DNA from: Myxococcales bacterium
GTDB lineage: Bacteria > Myxococcota > Myxococcia > Myxococcales > Myxococcaceae
Assembly: GCA_003153055.1 (NCBI GenBank)
Contig: PMBV01000197.1
Span: 1 to 18,755, forward strand
Length of the DNA: 18,755 bases
Direction of reading: 5' to 3'
The first letter of the stretch is position 1, and each line of letters starts with the position of its first letter. Below the pieces are notes generated by a model that made no database searches, was not told the DNA's origin, and saw nothing but the letters and a program-made list of their open reading frames with translations. This document shows positions 1 through 7,902 of this stretch, one piece after another. Both the position numbers and the translations under genes were made by a program.

Positions 1-527
1 ACCTCGCGGCGGAAGGCCTTGTAGCAGGTCTCCATGTCGCTCAGGTTGAGGCCCGTCGTCATGTTCGACATGAGCGTGAGGGCCCGGTTCATCACCGCGT
101 GCCAGAAGTACAGCACCCGTCGGGTCTCCCCGAGGAAGCGGCTGCCGAACACTACGTCGGCGTTCCCATCGATGATGGGCTGCACCAGGCGAAAGATGTC
201 ACGGGGGTCGTACTCGAGGTCGGCGTCCTGCACGACGATGATGTCCCCGGTGGCCTCGGCGAAGCCTCGCCGGAGCGCCGCGCCCTTGCCTTGGTTCGTG
301 TCCTGGAACAACACCTTGAGCCGGGTGTCGTTCTTGGGCTTGGCGTTCTTCACCGCCGAGAGCCCCTTGGCGGCGAGCTCCTCGAGCCACTCCCTCGAGC
401 CGTCGGTGCTGAGGTCGTCGACCAGCACGAGCTCCTTGGCGAAGTCTTGGGCCACGACCCGGCGGACGATTTCCTCCAGGGTACGCGCTTCGTTGTAGAC
501 GGGGATGACGACGCTGATGGTAGCCAC
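1..527 (-). CDS. Family 2 glycosyltransferase, DPM1-like (partial, C-terminus outside window)
   Basis: This is probably a GT-A fold transferase that moves a sugar from a nucleotide donor to a polyprenyl phosphate or glycan. The first 175 residues are visible. They open with the family signature ISVVIPVYNE (residues 4-13), followed by the VDDLSTDGS nucleotide-binding segment (36-44), the NQGKGAALRRG motif (78-88), and the metal-binding DAD within VQDADLEYDP (99-108). The segment ADVVFGSRF (123-131) is typical of dolichol/undecaprenyl-phosphate mannosyltransferase-like GT2 proteins. The start is GTG at 527; an in-frame TAA lies 15 nt upstream, so no longer form is possible. The 3' end runs off the window, so any C-terminal membrane helices cannot be judged. 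The gene diverges from the PTS EIIC gene across about 93 bp. The family is certain; donor and acceptor are not readable from the sequence. Confidence 0.9.
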   Translation of the reverse strand, partial: MATISVVIPVYNEARTLEEIVRRVVAQDFAKELVLVDDLSTDGSREWLEELAAKGLSAVKNAKPKNDTRLKVLFQDTNQGKGAALRRGFAEATGDIIVVQDADLEYDPRDIFRLVQPIIDGNADVVFGSRFLGETRRVLYFWHAVMNRALTLMSNMTTGLNLSDMETCYKAFRRE

Positions 528-605
528 GGAGGCGGGCGGTTACACCGCAACCTGGGCTCCGGCAATTAAAAGCCAGCAGGTGTGGAAAGGTGATTTGCTT
601 CGGTC

Positions 606-612
606 GGAGGAG
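606..612 (+). promoter_or_regulatory. Shine-Dalgarno of the EIIC gene
   Basis: GGAGGAG lies 8 nt before the ATG at 621. It is a near-ideal ribosome binding site and fixes that start. Confidence 0.7.
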
Positions 613-620
613 TCGAGCGC

Positions 621-1328
621 ATGTGGAGTCGCGTGCTGGTCACCGCGCTGTGGGGGGGCTTGATGGCGCTCGAGCGTCGCGCCTTTCTCCAGGCCATGCT
701 GTCCCGGCCGCTGGTCGCCTCCACCGTCACCGGCTTCCTCCTCGACGACATCCCCGGGGGCCTCTACGTCGGGCTCGTCCTCGAGCTGCTCCACCTGGGC
801 GGCGCCTCGTTGGGAGCGTCCCAGGCAGACCATGACACGCTCCCGGCCATCGCAGGCGCGGCCATGGCGGCGGAGCTCGGCCGGGCCGCGGGCACCCACT
901 CGACCCAAGCCATGTGGGCGCTGGCGGTGCTCGTCTGTCTTCCTCTCGGGCCCGCGGGGCGAGTGCTCGAGGCCAGCCTCGACCGCCGCGCTCGCAAGTA
1001 CTTCGGTCGGGCTCTGACCGCCGCCGAGACTGGCAACAGCCAGAAGGCCGCGCGACAGAACCTCCGCGCCCTGTGGCCTCAGTTCCTCTTCTACGGTTTG
1101 TGCTGCGGGGCCTCGGTGGTGGTCGGTCGGCTCATGGCCACGGGCCTGGGGGCGTTGCCTCTCGACCTGGTGCGAGGCCTCGCCTGGGCGTACCCGGCGC
1201 TGGCCACCGGCGCGGCCGCCATCGCTGTGCAGGGCAGCCACGCCCGACACCGTTTCCTCGCCGCCGGAGTGGCTGGGGGAGGCGTCATTTTCCTCACCCT
1301 CAAGGCCTGGTACTGGGGAGCGCCGTGA
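621..1328 (+). CDS. PTS mannose/fructose/sorbose-family EIIC membrane subunit
   Basis: This 235-residue, very hydrophobic protein matches the EIIC (ManY/SorA) permease subunit of the mannose-class phosphotransferase system, which forms the inner-membrane sugar channel with EIID. The N-terminus has the family pattern WGGLMALERRAFLQAMLSRP (residues 11-30), followed by VTGFLLDDIPGGLYVGLVLE (36-55) and LGASQADHDTLPA (64-76), which align with the conserved first half of ManY-type proteins. Further membrane segments lie near 97-112, 150-178 and 185-230. Length is slightly below the usual 250-270. The ATG has a strong GGAGGAG site. The stop overlaps the EIID start by 4 nt (GTGA), so the two are translationally coupled. 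No EIIA, EIIB, HPr or EI gene is adjacent, so phosphoryl transfer must come from elsewhere if the system is active. Confidence 0.85.
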   Translation: MWSRVLVTALWGGLMALERRAFLQAMLSRPLVASTVTGFLLDDIPGGLYVGLVLELLHLGGASLGASQADHDTLPAIAGAAMAAELGRAAGTHSTQAMWALAVLVCLPLGPAGRVLEASLDRRARKYFGRALTAAETGNSQKAARQNLRALWPQFLFYGLCCGASVVVGRLMATGLGALPLDLVRGLAWAYPALATGAAAIAVQGSHARHRFLAAGVAGGGVIFLTLKAWYWGAP

Positions 1329-2086
1329 CCCCAGCGCTCCGCGGCGTGACCCTGTGGCGCGTCTTCGCGCGAACCTTCTTTCTCCAGGCGGGCTTCTCGC
1401 CCGAAGCGATGCAGACGCTCGGGCTGCTGTATTCTCTCGAGCCCGCGCTCCGCGAGCTCTACCCCGACGAGACCGTGCGCAAGGAAGCCGTCCGGCGCCA
1501 CCTCTCGACCTTCAACACCCATCCGTACGTGGCGGCAGGCCTCGTCGGCGGCATCTTGTTCCACGAGGTGCGGGTCGCCCGGGGCGAGGAGCCTCCCGAT
1601 ACCGTTCGCCGCTTCAAGCAGACGCTGATGGGGCCCCTGGCGGCTCTGGGAGACGGCTTCTTCTGGCGCTCGCTCCGCCCGGCAACCGGGGCGCTCGCCG
1701 CGGCCCTGGTGCCACTCATTCACGGCTGGGCCATCTTCGTCTACATCGCGCTGTACAACCTGGTGCACCTCTGGCTTCGCGGTCAGCTCTTCTGGCTCGG
1801 CTGGACCTTGGGCGATGGCATCGTCGGCCGGGTCTCGGCGGTGAAGCTGCCCACGTGGGGAGATCGCCTGCGCACCGTCGCCGCCGCCTGCGCCGGAGCG
1901 CTGGGGGCCTGGCTCGCCATGCGCTTCGGCCTCCACGTGCCCGGAGGGTGGGGCACCCCGTTGCTGTCCTTCGGCGCGGTCGCCCTCGGCTTGGTCACCG
2001 TCGCCCTGGTCGAGAACGAGGTGAAGCCCTTGTGGGTCATGTATGGACTGGCGGGCATCGCGTTTCTCGCCGGAGCGTTGGAGTAG
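1325..2086 (+). CDS. PTS mannose/fructose/sorbose-family EIID membrane subunit
   Basis: This is a 253-residue partner of EIIC. Family hallmarks are the N-terminal RTFFLQAGFSPEAMQTLGLL (residues 16-35), the segment LEPALRELYPD (38-48), and the highly conserved RRHLSTFNTHPYVA (57-70) followed by GGILFHEVRVARGE (75-88). LMGPLAALGDGFFWRSLRP (101-119) is the EIID motif that precedes the membrane helices. Hydrophobic stretches near 119-148, 184-200, 210-229 and 235-252 complete the membrane domain. The GTG start is chosen because it overlaps the EIIC stop as GTGA and begins directly before the conserved N-terminus; longer in-frame extensions only overlap EIIC in another frame. The stop is 4 nt from the stop of the convergent beta-glucosidase gene. 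Sugar specificity is not predictable from the sequence. Confidence 0.87.
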   Translation: MTPALRGVTLWRVFARTFFLQAGFSPEAMQTLGLLYSLEPALRELYPDETVRKEAVRRHLSTFNTHPYVAAGLVGGILFHEVRVARGEEPPDTVRRFKQTLMGPLAALGDGFFWRSLRPATGALAAALVPLIHGWAIFVYIALYNLVHLWLRGQLFWLGWTLGDGIVGRVSAVKLPTWGDRLRTVAAACAGALGAWLAMRFGLHVPGGWGTPLLSFGAVALGLVTVALVENEVKPLWVMYGLAGIAFLAGALE

Positions 2087-2090
2087 TCGC

Positions 2091-3485
2091 TCACCGAGGC
2101 ACGTGGTCGGCGATGGCGCGGAAGGGCGCGACCGCCTGGGTGGCCCGCCTGGCCCGGCCGTTCTCGTAGTCCACCGCGAAGAGGCCGAAGCGCGGCTCGA
2201 AGCCGTCGGCCCACTCGAAGTTGTCCAACAGGCTCCAGTGGAGGTAGGCGCGAACGTCGGCGCCATCGGTCACCGCGCGCTCCACCGCGGCGACGTGCCG
2301 CTCGAGGAAGCTCACCCTGGTGTCTCCCTTGGCGTCGGCGAGGCCGTTCTCGGTGACGTAGAGGGGCACCCCCCAAGCGGCGAAGCGCATCAGCGAGAGG
2401 TACATGCCGTCGGGGTAGATTTCCCAGCCGAGGTCCGTCACCGGTCGCCCTGGCATGTAGTACTGCTGCGACAGCGCGGCACTGCCGAGGTCTGCCCGCA
2501 CGATGTACCGGGAATAGTAATTGATGCCCAGGTAGTCGATGCTCCCCGCCAAGCCGTCGACGTGCTTGTCGATGGTGATGGTGCCCGGAATGTCGAGGAG
2601 GATGTGGCCTGTCACCAGCGCTCTGGGCGTCGACTCGTTGAAGTAGTCGTCGGTGACGCCAGCGATGAACGTGTCGAGGACGCCGTTGGACGCGGGCTGG
2701 AAGATGCGCACGTGGTGGGCCACGCTGATGAGCGTCGCGTGCCCGTCGCCATCGGCGTCCACCGTGTCGGCGGCGCGGAGCCGTGCCGCGGCCAGCCCGT
2801 GGGCCTCGAGGAGGTTGGCCAACACCTGTGTCTGGGTGGTGGTGTCGTCCTTCTTGCCGGGCGGGGCGCTGCCTTCGAGGTAGGCCTGCACCACGTAGGC
2901 ATTGGGCTCGTTGATGGTGCACCAGAGGTCCACCACGTCACCCAGCTCCGAGCCCATGCGCTCCACGAAGTCGGCGAAGTCGTCCATCGTCTGGCGGTTC
3001 TCGAAGCCGCCCTGCGCCGCGACCCACCTGGGCAAGGTGAAGTGGAACAGCGTCACCATCGGCTCGATGCCAGCGGCCCTCAGTTTGTGCGCCCACTCCT
3101 TGTATCGGGCTATGGCGGCCAGGTCCCACACGCCACGCGAGGGCTCGAGACGGCTCCACTCGACGCTGAAGCGGTAGCCCGTCGAGCCGAGCTGCTGCAT
3201 GAGGCCCAAGTCCTCGTCGAAGCGATTCCAGGAGTCGTCGGCCAGCCCGCTGCGATCTCCATGCTTGATGTGCGGGGTGCCGTCGGGGAACGAGCCCGCC
3301 TCCCACTCAGTCCAGTCGTTGTCGAGGCCGCCTTCAATCTGGTGGGCGGCGGTGGCGGTCCCCATGAGGAAGCCCCTGGGGAGCCCCTGGCCCAGCGTGG
3401 AGAGGTCCGGCGTCATGGCGTCGAGCCCAGGGCGAGCGGTGCACGCCGCGAGGAGGAGCCCTGTCGAGATTCGGAGCACCTTCAT
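2091..3485 (-). CDS. Lipoprotein GH1 beta-glucosidase/beta-glycosidase
   Basis: This 464-residue family 1 glycoside hydrolase should cleave beta-linked glucosides or galactosides by a retaining mechanism. The acid/base Glu193 is in TINEPN (190-195) and the nucleophile Glu379 is in YVTENG (376-381). Other GH1 marks are FLMGTATAAHQIEGG (39-53), YRFSVEWSRLEP (104-115), FHFTLPRW (147-154), YLGINYYSRY (318-327) and HWSLLDNFEWADGF (416-429). The N-terminus is a short signal ending in the canonical lipobox L12-A13-A14-C15, so the enzyme is probably a membrane-anchored lipoprotein facing periplasm or surface. That argues against a cytosolic 6-phospho-beta-glucosidase despite the nearby PTS genes. The ATG at 3485 overlaps the stop of the upstream gene (ATGA), indicating coupling. 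An in-frame opening continues upstream to 3965 but only shadows that gene. The length is normal for GH1. Confidence 0.93.
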   Translation of the reverse strand: MKVLRISTGLLLAACTARPGLDAMTPDLSTLGQGLPRGFLMGTATAAHQIEGGLDNDWTEWEAGSFPDGTPHIKHGDRSGLADDSWNRFDEDLGLMQQLGSTGYRFSVEWSRLEPSRGVWDLAAIARYKEWAHKLRAAGIEPMVTLFHFTLPRWVAAQGGFENRQTMDDFADFVERMGSELGDVVDLWCTINEPNAYVVQAYLEGSAPPGKKDDTTTQTQVLANLLEAHGLAAARLRAADTVDADGDGHATLISVAHHVRIFQPASNGVLDTFIAGVTDDYFNESTPRALVTGHILLDIPGTITIDKHVDGLAGSIDYLGINYYSRYIVRADLGSAALSQQYYMPGRPVTDLGWEIYPDGMYLSLMRFAAWGVPLYVTENGLADAKGDTRVSFLERHVAAVERAVTDGADVRAYLHWSLLDNFEWADGFEPRFGLFAVDYENGRARRATQAVAPFRAIADHVPR

Positions 3486-4090
3486 CGCGGCCCCCAAGTG
3501 CCCGACAGCGTGAGCATGGCTGACTCGGCGTTGCCCAGCTTGAAGAGAAAGCCCAGCACTCGCAGCCCGAAGCCGTTGAGCAACACGAAGTCGGCGCCCG
3601 CCAACAGGCCCAGTGGCGCGACCCAGCCGACGGAATAGCGCCCCAGCTTCACGTCGAGGTGGGCCGGCATCAGCGCCAGGTGGTCGAGCACTCCCAGCAC
3701 CACGCCTACCACTCCGAAGTCGAGGTCGAGGCGGAGCGTGGGGAGCAGCGCCGCGGCCGGCATCGCCCCGGGCGTCCATTGCACGTTGACTCCACCGACG
3801 AGCGCCCAGCGCCGGCCCGACCAGCCGACGCGGACCTCGGCGTCGAGGGACGAGGAGACTCCATTGAGCGCGAGCGGGCTCGCCACGGAGGCGCCGCCCT
3901 CGACCGTGAAGCCCCCGAAGACCCCGCGGGCCGAGGCGGTGGGCGTCAGCAACAGGTCGCCCCACCGTGCGCCGTTCATGGTGTAGCCAGTGCCGAGGAC
4001 CCCCACGCCCGCGCTCACTTCGGAGGACAACAGCCGCTCAGGGGGACCTTCGGTGGCGCCGAGCAGCGCGGCGACGAGGAGCAAAGACAT
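3482..4090 (-). CDS. Small exported protein, probable outer-membrane beta-barrel
   Basis: This 202-residue protein is not recognised as a named family. It begins with a short hydrophobic leader (MSLLLVAALLGATEG) that could be a signal peptide, although it lacks the usual positive residues. The rest alternates hydrophobic and polar residues in strand-like segments, for example EVSAGVGVLGTGYT (about 28-41), AEVRVGWSGRRWALVGGVNVQW, LRLDLDFGVVGVVLG, and a terminal LTLSGTW. That pattern fits a small outer-membrane beta-barrel and is inference. The ATG at 4090 follows GGTGGAT. The stop overlaps the GH1 start by 4 nt, so the two are co-translated and probably act at the same envelope location. The promoter must lie in, or next to, the palindromic region upstream. 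Confidence 0.7.
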   Translation of the reverse strand: MSLLLVAALLGATEGPPERLLSSEVSAGVGVLGTGYTMNGARWGDLLLTPTASARGVFGGFTVEGGASVASPLALNGVSSSLDAEVRVGWSGRRWALVGGVNVQWTPGAMPAAALLPTLRLDLDFGVVGVVLGVLDHLALMPAHLDVKLGRYSVGWVAPLGLLAGADFVLLNGFGLRVLGFLFKLGNAESAMLTLSGTWGPR

Positions 4091-4212
4091 ATCCACCGAT
4101 GATGCCACAGGCTCGGAATCGGGAAAGGGCAACTCCAACCACGCAGTGCGGCATGGTTCGTTTGACGGAGTGTGTCGACGGCGGGGCCTCGGTCGCGGGT
4201 GGGGTGCTGGGG

Positions 4213-4842
4213 CAGGGAGGGGCGCTGAGGCACCGCTCATCCGCAGTGGACCGACTCCAGTCTGGGCGTTTCGTTCGCCCACTCCCCCCTGCCCCTCTCC
4301 CGCCGGGCGAGGGGGGCCCGCTCTCAGGGCCGCGGGGCCCTGGGACCACCTCCCTGCCGAACGGTTTCGTCTTGGGCGGCTAAACGTTGGCTGGGCGTGG
4401 CGCCTCGTTCGGGCCTCCACGACCGCACCCGTTTACTCTGAGCCTCGAGCTTCTGGGTTCAGGCAATGCCCTCAACCTTGGGCCCTCTGCCAGTCAACCT
4501 CGTGGTTGCACTCCCATTCAGGGCGGCTCAGGCAGCTCGCTGCTCGGAGTCCACTGGTGTCCTTGACCGCCAGAGGGCTCAAGATGGAGGGCATTGCCTG
4601 AACCCTGAAGCTCTCAAGTCAAGGTCAATGAGGGCGGCGGTGGAGGCCCGAACGAGCCGCCACGCCCATCCAACGTTCAGCCACTCAGGAGGCGACGGAG
4701 GCACGGCGGTCGTCCGGGGCCCCGCGGCCCTGAGAGCGGGACCCCCCTCGCCGGGGCGAGGGGTCAGGGGGAGTGGGGGCCGTCCGCCCGGACGAAAGAA
4801 GGAGCTGTTGCGGATGAGAGGTGCCACAGGCTCCCTCTCCTG
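4213..4842. repeat. Long imperfect palindrome (inverted repeat pair, centre near 4529)
   Basis: The left arm (about 4213-4499) and right arm (about 4560-4842) are inverted copies of each other. Perfect or near-perfect blocks are 4317-4340 with 4717-4740 (24/24), 4383-4420 with 4640-4677 (about 36/38), 4455-4473 with 4587-4605 (19/19), and a looser match of 4475-4496 with 4564-4584. Outer parts (GGCACC..CTCATCCGCA against its complement at 4806-4826) are weaker. All blocks share one centre near 4529. Each arm also holds a GC-rich hairpin, CCCCTCTCCCGCCGGGCGAGGGG on the left in broken form and a clean one on the right at 4744-4763. The pattern looks like two copies of a dispersed REP-like intergenic element in head-to-head orientation, or one foldback element whose arms have diverged. 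No coding gene is apparent. Confidence 0.85.
4744..4763. repeat. GC-rich hairpin (REP-like core) in the right arm
   Basis: CCCCTCGCC-GG-GGCGAGGGG forms a perfect 9-bp stem with a 2-nt loop. The matching place in the left arm (about 4292-4316) carries a related but imperfect hairpin. This resembles the core of REP-type bacterial intergenic repeats. Confidence 0.6.
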
Positions 4843-4898
4843 AAACCTCGGTCGCGATCTTGCAACACCCGGGTCACCGTCTCCGCGACGGGCAAGCC

Positions 4899-7856
4899 AT
4901 GAAGTTGGAGCTCGAACCAGCGGTTCGCAGTGGGTCTTCCGGCGACCTCGGGTCGTCTCGAACTCATTCCAGCTGGGACGGAGATGGCTGCCTCGATGAT
5001 GGGGCCCTCTTCGAGCAGGTGATGGACGCCATGGGCCCCGAGCGGATCGCACAGGCCCAGGCCCACCAGGCGGTGTGTGCCGCGTGCCGTGACAAGCTGG
5101 GCGACCTGCTCGAGAGCACCTTCAAGGCCCCGCACAGCGCCGAGCACGAAGGTCACCCCGCGCTCGCGACGGGAGACCGGGTGGGGCGCTTCATCGTGCT
5201 CGAGCGGCTGGGGGTGGGCGGCATGGGCGAGGTCTTCGCGGCGTACGACCCCGACCTCGACCGAAAGATTGCGCTCAAGCTCCTGCGCGCCGACGTCTTC
5301 GCGGCGAACGAGAAGAGCGAGGCCCAGGCCAGGCTCCTGCGCGAGGCCCAGGCGGTCGCGCACGTCTCTCACCCCAACGTCATCGCCGTCCACGATGTCG
5401 GCACCTTCAACTCAGACGTCTTCATCGCCCTCGAGTTGGTGCAGGGCGAGACGCTGCGCAAGTGGCTGGCCGAGAGGAGGCGCTCGACGAAGGAGATTCT
5501 CAAGGTGTTTCGCGCTGCCGGCCGTGGCCTCGCCGCCGCGCACGCCGCGGGGCTGGTGCACCGAGACTTCAAGCCCGACAACGTCCTCATCTCCGATGAC
5601 GGGCAGGTGAAGGTGCTCGACTTCGGGCTCGCCTGTGCCCGCAAGGCGCCCGGAGCGCAGGAGGCTCGCGCGCCGAAGCCCGAGCTGACGCCCTCGACTC
5701 CGCTGCTCTCGGCACCAATCACTCAGGCCGGCGCGCTGGTGGGCACGCCCGCCTACATGGCTCCCGAGCAACTCGCCGGCGATGACGCCGACCCTCGTTC
5801 GGACCAGTTCGCCTTCTGCGCGTCGTTGTACGAGGCGCTCCACGGGTGCCGGCCCTTCTCGGGTGACACGGTGCTGACCCGCACCGCCAACATCGCTCGG
5901 GGGCAGCTCGACCGGCCAGTGGTGTCTCGCGACGTACCCACACGGGTGCAGCGGGCGCTTCGGCGGGGGCTCTCGCTGGCGCCTGGAGACCGCTTCGACT
6001 CCATGGAGTCGCTCCTCGCGACGCTGGGTGACACCTCCAGCGCGGTGATGACGAGGGTGCTCGTCGCGGTGGGCCTCGCCCTCGCGGTGGTGCCCGTCTC
6101 GCTCCTCTGGAGCCGTCCTCCTCCGGCCATCGCCTGCCCCGCGGCCGCCCAGCGACTCGAGGGCGTGTGGGACGCCCGCGCCCGTGACGCCGTGCGCGCC
6201 GCCTTCTTGGGCGTGAACAAGCCCTATGCCCCCGATGCGTGGCAGGCCATTTCGAAGGCCCTCGACGCGTTCGCCGCTGACTGGTCCACTCGGCAGGACG
6301 CGACCTGCACGGCGTTGCGCCAGCAGCGGGAGAAGGCCTCCGAGTCGTTGTGGCTTCAGAAGCTGTGCCTCGAGCACCGCGTCGATGAGCTGGCGTCGCT
6401 CGAGAAGGTGCTGGCGCACGCCGACGTCGACGTCGTGGAGAACGCCGAGGCGGCCGTCGGCGCGCTGACGCTGCCGTCTGCCTGCGCTGATGGGGCCGCG
6501 CTCAAGGCGATGATGCGTCCGCCGAACGACCCGACGTTGCGCGCCGCCCACGACCGGGTGAGGCTCGAGCTGAACGAAGGCACGGCGCTCATGCTCTCGG
6601 GAAAGTACGCCGAGGGGCTGTCGGTCGCCGAGCGCGCCACCGACGAGGCTCACGCGCTCAAGTTCCTCCCCCTCGAGGCCGAGACGCTCTTCCTCCAGGG
6701 ACGCCTCTACGACAAGACGGGCAACCTCACGAAGGCCGAGTCGACGGTGCACGAGGCCCTCGTGGCGGCGGAGGCCTCAGGGCACGACGAAATCGCGGGG
6801 CGTGGTTGGTCGCTCTTGGCCTGGGTGGTGGGCTCGAGGCAGGCGCGTCACGAGGAGGGCCACCTCTGGGCCAGGCACGCGCGCGCCATCATCACCAGGC
6901 TGGGCGACCGCCCGGAGGCGTTGGCCGACGTACGGAACCTCGAGGGCAGCATCTACTTGAGCGAGGGGGACTACGAGCGCTCCCGCGCCGCGTACCAGGA
7001 GGCCCTCACGTTGCGCGAGCAGGCCTTCGGGCCGGAGCACCGCGATGTCGCCGCGTCGGCCAGCAACCTCGCCATCGCGCTGTCGAGGCTGGGCCGGCTC
7101 GCCGAGGCACTGGCGCTGTACCGCAAGGCCGAGCGCATCACCGAGGAGACCGTGGGCCTCGAGCACCCACGCCGGGCGCACCTCCTGCACAACATGGCCA
7201 TCACCGAGGCGAAGCTGGGTGCTTACGATGAGGCGCTCGCCAACTATGAGCAGGCGGTGCACATTCTCGAGCGGACGTTGGGGCCTGAACACGCCGACCT
7301 CGCCGTGCCGCTGGCGAGCCTGTCGGCGGCCCTTCTTCGAGCTGGCCGCACCGACGAAGCGCTCGAGCTCGCGCGGCGTGGCCTCGCCATTCGGCAGAGG
7401 GAGCTCGGGCCCAAGCACCCTGGGTTGGCGGAGTCGTTGAGCAGCCTCGCCTCGGTGCACTTGCGACGGGGTGAGGATGGGCAGGCGCTGGGGCTGTACC
7501 AACAGGCCCTGAAGCTCTCGGAGGAGGCGCTCGGCCCGCGGCACCCGAGCACCGCCGCCAGACTGACCGAGGTGGGCGCGACGCTCGGCAAGCTGGGTCG
7601 TCACCAAGAGGCCGTGGAGACCCTCACACGCGCGGTGGCCATCAACGAAGCCGCGCTCGGCGCCGACAGCCTGCCCCTGGCCAATAGCCTCGAATTGCTG
7701 GGGGTCGAAGCGCTGGCGCTGAACTGCCCCGCGCAGGCGGTGTCGCTGTACGAGCGGGCGCTCGCCATCGACCGCCGGGGCTTGGATGAGCGGCACCCCA
7801 ACGTGGTCCGTCTTTCAAAGCGCCTGGAGTTGGCCAAGGCCATCGCGCACCGCTGA
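4899..7856 (+). CDS. Transmembrane Hanks-type Ser/Thr protein kinase with C-terminal TPR sensor
   Basis: This 985-residue receptor kinase has an N-terminal zinc-finger-like H56-x3-C60-x2-C63 motif, like that of ZAS anti-sigma factors. The kinase domain (about 97-378) follows: glycine loop G105-V-G-G-M-G110, Lys127, Glu149, catalytic loop HRDFKPDN (221-228), DFG (241-243) and APE (288-290). It is an RD-type, complete kinase. One membrane helix spans about 387-404. The segment 410-535 has four Cys and the [20 protein letters not shown] pattern I associate with myxobacterial kinases. About seven kinesin-light-chain-like 42-residue TPRs (GPEH..VA.S..NLA) fill 676-985. The TPR part would therefore lie outside the cytoplasm. 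The ATG at 4899 is preferred; an in-frame GTG at 4821 lies inside the palindrome and adds 26 unrelated residues. The ligand and substrates are unknown. Confidence 0.92.
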   Translation: MKLELEPAVRSGSSGDLGSSRTHSSWDGDGCLDDGALFEQVMDAMGPERIAQAQAHQAVCAACRDKLGDLLESTFKAPHSAEHEGHPALATGDRVGRFIVLERLGVGGMGEVFAAYDPDLDRKIALKLLRADVFAANEKSEAQARLLREAQAVAHVSHPNVIAVHDVGTFNSDVFIALELVQGETLRKWLAERRRSTKEILKVFRAAGRGLAAAHAAGLVHRDFKPDNVLISDDGQVKVLDFGLACARKAPGAQEARAPKPELTPSTPLLSAPITQAGALVGTPAYMAPEQLAGDDADPRSDQFAFCASLYEALHGCRPFSGDTVLTRTANIARGQLDRPVVSRDVPTRVQRALRRGLSLAPGDRFDSMESLLATLGDTSSAVMTRVLVAVGLALAVVPVSLLWSRPPPAIACPAAAQRLEGVWDARARDAVRAAFLGVNKPYAPDAWQAISKALDAFAADWSTRQDATCTALRQQREKASESLWLQKLCLEHRVDELASLEKVLAHADVDVVENAEAAVGALTLPSACADGAALKAMMRPPNDPTLRAAHDRVRLELNEGTALMLSGKYAEGLSVAERATDEAHALKFLPLEAETLFLQGRLYDKTGNLTKAESTVHEALVAAEASGHDEIAGRGWSLLAWVVGSRQARHEEGHLWARHARAIITRLGDRPEALADVRNLEGSIYLSEGDYERSRAAYQEALTLREQAFGPEHRDVAASASNLAIALSRLGRLAEALALYRKAERITEETVGLEHPRRAHLLHNMAITEAKLGAYDEALANYEQAVHILERTLGPEHADLAVPLASLSAALLRAGRTDEALELARRGLAIRQRELGPKHPGLAESLSSLASVHLRRGEDGQALGLYQQALKLSEEALGPRHPSTAARLTEVGATLGKLGRHQEAVETLTRAVAINEAALGADSLPLANSLELLGVEALALNCPAQAVSLYERALAIDRRGLDERHPNVVRLSKRLELAKAIAHR

Positions 7857-7902
7857 TCCTCGTCGCGTGACCCGAAAGCCGCCGAGGGGTGCTCTCACAC
7901 AC

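Larger units (their letters stand above)
4091..4898. other. Gene-free intergenic region of about 800 bp
   Basis: Between the divergent starts at 4090 (minus) and 4899 (plus) no reading frame has a plausible gene. Besides the palindrome, two short direct repeats bracket it: 12 nt at 4103-4114 and 4822-4833 (TGCCACAGGCTC), and 11 nt at 4188-4198 and 4846-4856 (CCTCGGTCGCG). Promoters for both flanking genes should lie here, but I could not pick out convincing -35/-10 pairs. Confidence 0.75.

Noticed and set aside
545..600. Sigma-54-like TGGC...TTGC on the minus strand upstream of the glycosyltransferase
   Set aside because: The GG to GC spacing is 9 nt instead of the required 10.
2043..3638. 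531-codon open frame on the plus strand antisense to the GH1 gene
   Set aside because: It lies over a gene with complete GH1 catalytic motifs. Its protein has no recognisable domain and a His/Val/Gly bias typical of high-GC antisense shadows.
3486..3965. N-terminal 160-residue extension of the GH1 frame
   Set aside because: The extension overlaps the barrel-like gene in another frame. The inner ATG starts a lipoprotein signal and overlaps the upstream stop as ATGA.
4821..4898. GTG 4821 as the start of the first kinase
   Set aside because: It begins inside the palindrome's right arm and adds 26 residues without conserved character. ATG 4899 is simpler, though neither has a strong ribosome site.
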